In this document: piece after piece, positions 56,266-64,000 of the stretch | How the letters are laid out: each line of letters begins with the position of its first letter | Position numbering within the stretch: position 1 is the first letter of the stretch | Origin: Alitta virens | Lineage: Eukaryota; Annelida; Polychaeta; Phyllodocida; Nereididae | Length of the DNA: 64,000 nucleotides | Assembly (NCBI GenBank): GCA_932294295.1 | Contig: OW028576.1 | Location: 22,761,227 to 22,825,226 of the forward strand | Direction: 5' to 3' | Program-made: the position numbers and the translations under genes | Notes under the pieces: generated by a model | What the model saw: only the letters and a program-made list of their open reading frames with translations | The model's database searches: none | Told to the model about the DNA's origin: nothing

Positions 56266-56639
56266 TTATTTCCCAAGGCCTAAGAACCAGTCAATATAAA
56301 ATTTTGTATAATAGATAATTCTGTTTATAGCAGAAGTTAGTGCACTCTGATAAGTATAACAAAAATTTTGACTATTTTCTTTCGCTGGTTACATGTATTA
56401 TCATTATTTATTTTGACAATGTTTCAGTCTGGCAAAATATCTCTGTCAGTGGTCAATCAGATAGTATGTGTTGGACGAAGATTTGCATATTTCCTTAGCT
56501 TCGATGTACATACATACGCTAATGCCTCCTGCAGTAAATGAATTGCTCTAATGGAAGTTGAAATCAGCATTGTATTGTATTGTATTGTATTAAGTATTGT
56601 CATATGTCTTAACATAGATAGAAATGCTTATTGTTGCTA

Positions 56640-56720
56640 ATTGCCTCATGAAGATTGGCTCAGTTCCGCCATGCCATGGCTGGGATTGAACCCATGGCCT
56701 TGCAATCTGCATCTGGATAT
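56640..56720 (-). mobile_element. tRNA-like SINE head, minus strand
   Basis: In inverse it contains GGCCATGGGTTCAATCCCAG, a pol III B box. The A box is weak. Likely a SINE fragment; the adjoining minus-strand open frame is incidental. Confidence 0.4.
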
Positions 56721-57547
56721 ACTCTGAACCTTCAATGCTTTGAAGCCCAAGTCAAGGAGGATTGGACAAAACTCTGCATGGCTCTTATACTTCTTGAACA
56801 TAAGAGATTCGTGATAATTGACTTTTTTAAAATTTGATACACTTCGTTGAAAATACTTTATGGTCCCAGCAAGTGGCCCAGTTACGAGGTCACGTTCGCC
56901 TGAGGTGAGGAACTGAGAAAAATTATAAGGAAACAAAGATGAAGATAGAAGAAGAAAAAAGATATCATGTATTTACTTTCACTTCATCAAAAGTATTTAT
57001 TTGACGCAGTACTTGGGACTTAAACATAAATAGTGTCATAATTATGCTTGGGCTGACACAGCAACGCATTAAAGTACATTTAACATTTACGTTTGTGGTT
57101 TTGCATCAAAATTACAATAATTTCAAATGTTTACCATCATAGAGTACCCATAATTTTGAGTATATATTTAAAGTTAGATTTATATATTTTTTGGTTTAGC
57201 GGTTTTTGAATAGTGCTCAAAATGAGGTCCAGCATCTTATTTTGAACACTACTCTACCTATTTAACAAAATTTGTAATTCCTGTGACAGCATACCATGTT
57301 TTAATTTTACGTCATCCCGGTATTTCAACTTAATAGTAATCGTTTGATTTTTTATCTTTCTATTTCAAGAAAGTGAAAAACATGTGTGAACATAATATAT
57401 CATATGTTTGTGCAAGTCATTTTGCGTGACTGTCTTGCCGATGTTGTTTTTCTATTTCTAAGAAACGTCCAATGTGACTTCAATGTATCTTTTGATATAA
57501 AATGCCCGGGTTGTGTAGGTGTGCCGCATTTACGCTTCAGTACTTAA

Positions 57548-57952
57548 AGGTGCACTGTCTGTCAAATTTGCACATAAAAGTAATGATATAAATCAATACT
57601 GCCTTCTTGTTCCATGATATATTTTACCATTACATGCCCATTTTTGGTCAACAATTTAGTTTTAATTTACAATAAATAATATAAATATTAGTTTTACATG
57701 CCATCAAAAACTCAGCATGTAAACAAACCCAGTGATAACATCACAATACTAAACAATGGTGATGATGTCATTTCCATTGTGTTTCCAATGTTTCGGTCTG
57801 GATTTTCTTTCAAATGTATAATTCATTTTTTAACAATTAATGTCTGATAAAATCATTAGATCCCAAATTTAGTGTTCTTTGATTAATAAAAATTATTTAT
57901 GAACTATTTGATTGAGTCTTACAAAATCGCAAATTTGACAGACAGTGCAGCT
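57548..57952. mobile_element. 405-bp MITE with TTAA target duplication
   Basis: The ends AGGTGCACTGTCTGTCAAATTTGC and GCAAATTTGACAGACAGTGCAGCT are inverted repeats with one mismatch, flanked by TTAA at 57544-57547 and 57953-57956. No coding capacity. TTAA flanks point to piggyBac/Kolobok-type mobilisation, as for the 5.4 kb element at 37.3 kb, but the terminal sequences differ. Confidence 0.85.
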
Positions 57953-58361
57953 TTAAGTTCCTTAAATGTTAATAGTACATCAACATGCTGAGATGCTGGC
58001 ACAGATTAACATGTGCCCAGGCAATGGAACCAATGTAATCTGTTCAGGTATTTTTTCAATATAAGCAGTGTCACTGTCATAAAACCATCTCATCACTTGC
58101 TATGCTTTAATTTGTGATGATTATGATGTCATCATTCTAAAAGGGATGCCCTTAAAAGTCCCTAGATGGCTTATGCAAATTTTGAGTAATGTGTCCAGTC
58201 TGTGAAGTAATCTATTGTTAACATCTCAGCATTATTTGCTGCACCATACAGCCTAATAATTATATCATACAAAATGATACTAAATACACAAAGAACGATT
58301 TTTATTAGATACATTAAGAAAATCGGCATTTGTTTGCGAGGCAACTGCATGGTCAGGAGAT

Positions 58362-58772
<411 letters not shown>

Positions 58773-58984
58773 ATAAATGAGTAACTATCCAATATTTGCC
58801 TTTTTTAATGATTTTATAATGTTATTATTTGGTATACAGCACTTGGTCAGCCTTAGGCTGTCTATGTACATATCAATCCCAATTAAATGTCCTGACTGAC
58901 GATACTCCTTATAAGCTTTGTCGCCTACTACAAAAGATCCTGGTAATGACTGATGAGCTAATTAGAAGTAGTCATTAGCCTCTT

Positions 58985-59502
58985 ATTAGAGTAAGAAATC
59001 TGTCAAGAACATAGGTGCTATATTGGACAAAGAAATGAACATGGAAGACCACATCAGTAACACAGTTTATTTATGCTACTCCCATCTGCGTCACATTGCT
59101 CATATTTGTCAATTCCTAACCAGAGAAGCCACAGAAATCCTGGTGAATTCGTCCATTACATCGCGACTGGATTAAGTGAATAGCATAGTAATACTATATG
59201 GAATTCCCGATTGTCTCGTGAAGAAATTACAACATATCCAAAATAGTGCTGCTCAACTCATTCTCCAGAAGAAGAAATTTGATCACGTGACACCACTACT
59301 AAAGCGGCTCCATTGGTTACCCATTGAATTTCGGACTAAATTTAAAATTAACCTTTTGACTTTCAATGCATTACATGGAATGGCCCCACGTTATCTGGGT
59401 ATACTGGTGACTCACTACCATCCAAGCAGATCATTACGAGGGCAACACATTAAAGGCACTGCTTCACAAGGTAAGCAACGTTGCAACCAATCAAGTCTCT
59501 AG
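58985..59502 (+). pseudogene. LINE reverse transcriptase C-terminal fragment
   Basis: SVKNIGAILDKEMNMEDHIS, then ITSRLD, a stop where YC is expected, then VKKLQHIQNSAAQLIL, LLKRLHWLPIEFRTKFKINL and GMAPRYLGILVTHY. These words are diagnostic of CR1/Jockey-type non-LTR elements ('SRLDYCN', 'LQ..QNaAARLi', 'LHWLPV..Ri.fKi'). Interrupted by at least one stop and truncated 5'. Confidence 0.8.
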
Positions 59503-59514
59503 ACTGGTGAGTCA

Positions 59515-59999
59515 GGTGGATTCTGTCATGCTGTAGTCTTGTAGTATTGTTCGATATGAAGAATGTGTTCTTCATGGCAAGGCACATCTGACTAAGGACT
59601 GAGTTTACCTGGGCAATACATTCGTTGAGTAGAGCTTGATCTGGTACATTTGGATGTCCGCTGATTATGATGCGACTATCATGACATTACGAGAACGGTC
59701 TCGCACTTCAATGTCGCCAACATGCACTAAGATTGCATCAGGCGCAGGTTTCTGTGAAGCTTTCTTGATGATGCTGACTCGAGCCTCAACCTGTTCTGCA
59801 GTGTGCCCAGGATAAACAAAGCCAGTGCCATCCAGTCCACTTTCACAAAGTCTTTGTGCCATGCCAAGAACATTGGAATTGCCAACAATGAGAACCTTGG
59901 GCGTATTCTTAGTCTCTTTTGAGTGAGTGTTTGTAGTGTTAGTCTGTTGGGGCTTCGGGAGCGGTGGGTAGTCATTAGCGTACTTTGTGTCTTGTTGTC
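59515..59999 (-). pseudogene. LINE ORF1-type SGNH/GDSL domain fragment
   Basis: Minus strand: KVLIVGNSNVLGMAQRLCES, FVYPGHTAEQVEARV, APDAILVHVGDIEV, then a frameshift near 59660 into SGHPNVPDQALLNECIAQVN and MCLAMKNTFFISNN. This order (GNS nucleophile-like block, 'VHVG.nD', 'lN..i..vN..l') is that of the SGNH hydrolase domain found in ORF1 of some LINEs. Its upstream side is cut exactly at 60000-60002 by the Harbinger-type MITE. Confidence 0.6.
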
Positions 60000-60159
60000 T
60001 AAAGCCCCGTTCCCACATAGCCGAGTTTGTCGTAGTCAACTCGTAGTATTACGTAACGGCCAAAATTCGAGGAGTTGTAGGAGTGACTCGCCGGGTGAAG
60101 CAAGGTAGCTCTGACAGCGACGAGTCACCCGTCGAATGATAGGCCGACGCCAGCCTACC

Positions 60160-61420
60160 TGCATTCTCAGATGCATATCTCGCTTAATATTTGGTCTATT
60201 TTCGATCCGAAAATACCTATGGAGTCACTATGAATTATACTACAAAACAATCTTTATTTGACGAAAATCGGACTAATATGAAGGGAGCAGTAGCCTTTTA
60301 AAGAAGCGCTCAGCTTTCTGCATTAATACAGTCTGGGCGCGGACGCTTCAGGGAGCACCAGTATAAGTAAATTAAAGATAGCAAATAAAATCACAGATCA
60401 AATCACAAATACTAATTACAATATCAATATTAGATTTAAATTTTACAAAATATACACAAATTTATACTGATCATAATATCACAATAAGATTCAAATTAAC
60501 ACAAAAAGATAAGAAAGTTATACAAATATAATCATTGCCTGGTAATTACAATAAAATATATTGCTTTTAATTAATGAAAGCAATTACATATTTTTGTAAT
60601 TGTGAATGACAATCAAGACAATGTCATATTACTGTGTCATCTTTGAACAAACCATGAAATGAAAGGTCAAAGAACCCCAATTTAGGCAATTAGGCAATTG
60701 ACGCATGTATTGAATTTGCTGTATTCTCTACACCCATTCTTTGTATCATTCAAACTGCTAATAGCAATTGACATAACAGTCATGGCAGTTGGCAGAATGA
60801 GTAGAAATGAATTGCAATAAAGCTCATCCAAACAATGTATATAAAATGGTCAAAAATATTGACTACACCATTCAAGTCAGGGCCATACACAGAGCACCTT
60901 GCCGCCGCCAGACTACCTGCCTTCTCAGACGAATATCTCGCTTAATATTTGGTCTATTTTCAATCTGAAAATCTGTGTGGAATAAGTATGAACTCGACTA
61001 TAATTCAATATTATTTGACGAAAATCGGAATAATATAAATGGAGCAGCAGCCGCCGCCAGACAACCGCCTTCTCAGACGAATATCTCGCTTAATATTTGG
61101 TATATTTTCGATCCGAAAACACGTATGGAATCAGTGTGAACTATACTAAAATGCAGTCTTATTTGACGAGAATCGGACTTATATTAGGGGAGCAGCAGCC
61201 TTTTAAAGTAGCGCTCAGCCTTACCTGCATTGATACAGTCCGGGCGCGGACGTCTGCGAGAGCACCACTGTTTGCCTCCGCCAACCTAGCTACATTCTCA
61301 GACGAATATCTCGCTTAATATTTGGTCTATTTTCAATCCGAAAATACCTATGGAGTCACTATGAATTATACTACAAAACAATCGGACGAAATATTATAGG
61401 AGCAGCGGCCTTTTATATTA
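60160..61420 (+). repeat. Four copies of the 'tatctcgcttaatattt' repeat
   Basis: Copies at about 60165-60310, 60910-61045, 61062-61215 and 61295-61420 share CTCAGACGAATATCTCGCTT, TTTTCGATCCGAAAA, ATTTGACGAAAATCGGA and GGAGCAG(C/T)AGCCTTTTA. Two are almost adjacent (period ~155). Spacer DNA between the first and second is A/T-rich and unrelated. Confidence 0.9.
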
Positions 61421-61449
61421 TATCTGACCCCCTACGCTGATGATGCATG

Positions 61450-61870
61450 TACTAAAGGTAGAACTCGACGAGTTACTCGGCGAGTTACTCCTACAACTCG
61501 CCGAGTTACTCCTCGCACTCCTGAACATCCCCCCGAGTGTTAATACGAGTGAAATTAGCGCCGAGTAACTCGCCGAGTTCGAGGAGTAACTTGGCGAGTT
61601 CGAGGAGTAACTCGGCTATTGACTCCTGGTACTCGGCGAGTCATGGCCGAGTTTTTTAACCTTCCTGGAAAATCCGCCGAGTGTGCCGTGCAGCGCGGCA
61701 TACTCGGGATACTCGGCATACTCGGCTCCAAATCTCACGAGTTCGCTACGAGTCACAGGAGTTTCTCGCCGAACATCTCTCGAGTGCGAGGAGTAATCGC
61801 AGAGTTTAGTACGAATTGGGCCCGAGAGGCGTGTTACGTAATACTACGAGTTGACTACGAGAAACTCGGC
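61450..61870. repeat. Subterminal ACTCGG/CTCGCCGAG motif array
   Basis: More than 20 occurrences of ACTCG or its inverse CGAGT, many as the palindrome CTCGGCGAG, at irregular 12-20 base spacing. Probable binding-site array for a transposon-encoded DNA-binding protein; it also produces a chance open frame at 61619-61972. Confidence 0.7.
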
Positions 61871-62152
61871 TATGTGGGAACGGGGCTTAACGTTCATGAG
61901 GATGTGGCCCATCATATCATCACTAACGAGTTAACTCTGATCACCAACGAGTTAATTATCATCACTAAGTAATTATGAGTTAATTATGAGTACTAATGTT
62001 TTAACTTTGATCACTATAATTATGCTCATTAATGAGATTATGCGACGAGTTGATTAGGCCTCCCTCTATGAATAATAATTATGCATATTAACTATAACTA
62101 GATCGTAAAAATTAATGAGCTCATAAATATTAATTAGCCACACCCCTTTTTA

Positions 62153-62171
62153 ACCCCCCCCCCCCCCCCCC
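62153..62171. repeat. C homopolymer
   Basis: About 18 consecutive C. Confidence 0.9.
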
Positions 62172-62936
62172 GACTGGGCCTGCCCATCAGGTCATGAAAA
62201 GGGCTGACATACACCCATACGTAGTAGTTTGGATATAGCTGTTTTTTTCCCTAGCATTAGATATTATGCTTGGAAATGAGTGAAGATCTTAAGCTTTGTT
62301 ATAAATAAAATTACTTTTGCAACTTATGTCTGTTCTCTAACTCGTGTAGTTATAGCAAGGACCACTGGTCAAATGACCTTTACACATGAGATTTATAAGA
62401 AGCGGAAGCCATGTGTTGCTTGCCCAAATAAATGTCGCTTGTTCGGAATTTGGCGTTTAATTAGCTTTGAGACATAATTTGCCAGATAGTTTTGTTTTGT
62501 GCTTCCACATGCTCCAGAATAGTGGATGCATAATATCTCATACATTTTTGTCGCTTGTTCGGAACTTCGGTGTTTAATTATTACGCACAAAATCTTTTTA
62601 GATATTGTAGGACACTGCTTGACAGAGAAGTAGAAGCTGTCACTGAAGTCGCGAGCAAAAATAACGTCAACAGGTAAATCCATTCTTAAAGAGGAAGATT
62701 GTCCAAGGGACTTATCTATTGTTCCTGTCATTCATTGTTATTATTGCCTGCAACCTTGATGACAGTGACAGGAGCTGAATGAGTAATTCATTAAAGAAAA
62801 TAAAAAGTCAATGACGAAAAAAAAAAAAGATTGAATCATTTGATTTATTGATTCTGGTTTCAGAATACTAGGCACTATATAATATTTCAAATGATTGGTA
62901 ACATTATTGTGCACAACTACACCTTTTGCTAGAAAT

Positions 62937-63155
62937 TCATTTATAGCAACTGCTGTAGCAGTGCATCATTGCATTTGCAGATCCAGACCCACATGAATCA
63001 AGACAGCGTTGAATGTAAGACCTCTTTTCTTTCGCAGCGTCACTTCTTCTAGTTCTCCGAGGGATACTGTACCGCACAGTACTTCTCTTGGGCCGATTCG
63101 CTCTGACGCCCTGTCTTCTTCCACTAGGCATGTACATGCCATGTATACCATGCTC
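62937..63155 (-). CDS. Terminal exon of a putative secreted peptide precursor, CxxxC-x10-CxxxC
   Basis: Acceptor CTCTGTTGCAG then 72 codons and TGA. It is basic and rich in processing-like sites (GRRQG, RPKR, RRTRR, KEKR). After KEKR comes SYIQRCLDSC, ten residues, then CYSSCYK and the stop. Two CxxxC pairs separated by ten residues are the signature of a disulfide-stapled helical hairpin, seen in some antimicrobial, toxin-like and neuroendocrine peptides. The signal peptide should be on an upstream exon (higher coordinates), which I could not find before 64000. Function unknown; the family assignment is structural inference only. Confidence 0.5.
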   Translation of the reverse strand, partial: EHGIHGMYMPSGRRQGVRANRPKRSTVRYSIPRRTRRSDAAKEKRSYIQRCLDSCGSGSANAMMHCYSSCYK

Positions 63156-63174
63156 CTGCAACAGAGTTTATGTT

Positions 63175-63660
63175 TTAAAACCATCTTGTTTATAGATAAC
63201 TTCTCTATGAAAAACTTACTCACAGACCACCTCATTATTAAAACTTTTCACTATTAAGACCATCCATGTCAAGAAAAGACCTCTATGTTAAGAAAGCCTC
63301 ACTCACAGACCACCTCACTTTTAAGACCATTTTAATAGACAACCTCATTAGTAAGACCACCTCCATATCAAGACCATCTTGTTCCTGTTTGTTAAGACTA
63401 CTCATAGAACAATCCGCTGTTCATTTTAGACAACCTCCCTATCAAGACGATATTCTTTATATATAACCTCTCTGCTGAGACCACCTCACTCATTTCCCAC
63501 CTAGGTATTTAGACTGTCTCACTATTAAGACTGCACCACTTTTAGACTACATCACTGTTGATACCACCTCATTATTAAGACCACTTTGCTATTAGGATAC
63601 CTTTCAATCACTTTGGTCACTTTTACAATCACTTAAAGACCATCTGCACTTAAGATAAAG
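63175..63660 (+). repeat. Degenerate 'aagaccacctcactatt' tandem field
   Basis: About twenty units of roughly 20-24 bases with the core (A/T)AAGAC(C/A)(A/G)CCTC(A/T). Strongly diverged from unit to unit. The same wording appears at 17.53-17.9 kb. Confidence 0.75.
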
Positions 63661-64000
63661 AGCTCCTCCTACTAAAATTATGTTAATTAGAAATGGCTTT
63701 TTTAATGCATAGTTCATGAAAGGACAGATGGTTGATTGATCATAAGACATGTAAATTTAAGTCTGTGGACTTGCTTGTGCATGATTTTAGTTAATGTTAA
63801 TGGACAAGCAATGGCTTAGCAGCTAAGCATAATGTGAATGATGCTCAGCTTATATATTATATAAAGCTCAGGACATGATGGATAAATAATAAAATTATTA
63901 ATATTTTAGCTTTCTTGTGGTATTTTGTTTCAAACAAATGAAGCTTCAGCAAATAAAGAAATTTCTTGTGTTTTAGCTTGTGGAGGTTTAATAAAACAAT

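Larger units (their letters stand above)
60003..61887. mobile_element. Harbinger-type MITE (1.89 kb)
   Basis: The ends AGCCCCGTTCCCACATAGCC and its inverse are followed by ~50 more bases of inverted match (GTAGTCAACTCGTAGTATTACGTAAC), flanked by the duplication TAA (60000-60002, 61888-61890). The tips share GCCCC-TTC-CACATAGCCG with the 4.3 kb Harbinger at 46801. There is no transposase; the interior holds four copies of a ~150 bp repeat, and the right 400 bases are saturated with ACTCGGCGAGTT words. Confidence 0.88.

Noticed and set aside
61619..61972. 117-codon plus-strand frame
   Set aside because: Lies in the ACTCG motif array and terminal repeat of the MITE; no homology words.

Overview
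The window is animal nuclear DNA. It is A/T-rich, with spliced genes that have GT/AG introns, long introns and UTRs, microsatellites, tRNA-derived SINEs, LINE remnants and many foldback or TIR DNA elements. The best-preserved host gene is a nuclear receptor with the ESCKA P-box and 'DKALGYNF' finger typical of the HR96/DAF-12 (NR1J) group. Together with a somatomedin-B 7TM receptor this suggests a protostome, most likely a lophotrochozoan (mollusc, brachiopod or annelid). The species cannot be fixed from the sequence alone.

Layout. 1-14565 (+): NR1J-type nuclear receptor in six visible coding exons; the 5' end lies outside the window, and a 10.1 kb intron 1 holds a hairpin MITE, a SINE relic and a dead Tc1 transposase. 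14.6-29.1 kb: 3' UTR, then repeat-rich intergenic DNA with SINEs, a nested foldback element, telomere-like repeats and ~180 bp tandem repeats. 29.2-29.9 kb: a TA-flanked foldback MITE. 29.96-30.94 kb: a BTB-BACK gene broken by several frameshifts. 31.4-36.4 kb: (TATC)n, a LINE scrap and a 2.5 kb 20-bp satellite with ~1,095 bp higher-order periodicity. 37.27-42.64 kb: a young-looking TIR element with TTAA at both ends and almost identical inverted termini. It carries an open, multi-exon minus-strand gene of at least 337 codons that I cannot assign to a known transposase and that resembles a ParB-type fold. I regard this as the best candidate for an undescribed system. 44.86-52.22 kb (+): a secretin/Methuselah-like receptor with a somatomedin B domain, split by an intron that houses a complete 4.3 kb PIF/Harbinger element (46801-51134, TTA target duplication). 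The element has a DDE nuclease gene and a convergent, mutated MADF-domain partner gene.

53-64 kb (mostly accessory): exons of a minus-strand Cys-poor, Arg/Pro/Glu-rich secreted protein, SINEs, a TTAA-flanked MITE, pieces of two or more LINEs (RT and SGNH-esterase ORF1), and a 1.9 kb Harbinger-type MITE (60003-61887) whose tips match the autonomous element. There is also a minus-strand terminal exon encoding a dibasic-flanked CxxxC-x10-CxxxC peptide, and a tandem 'AAGACCACCTC' repeat field.

The host genes show no operon-like relation. The functional link visible here is between mobile elements: the Harbinger nuclease and MADF protein are the expected machinery for both the 4.3 kb element and, by shared terminal sequence, possibly the 1.9 kb MITE.
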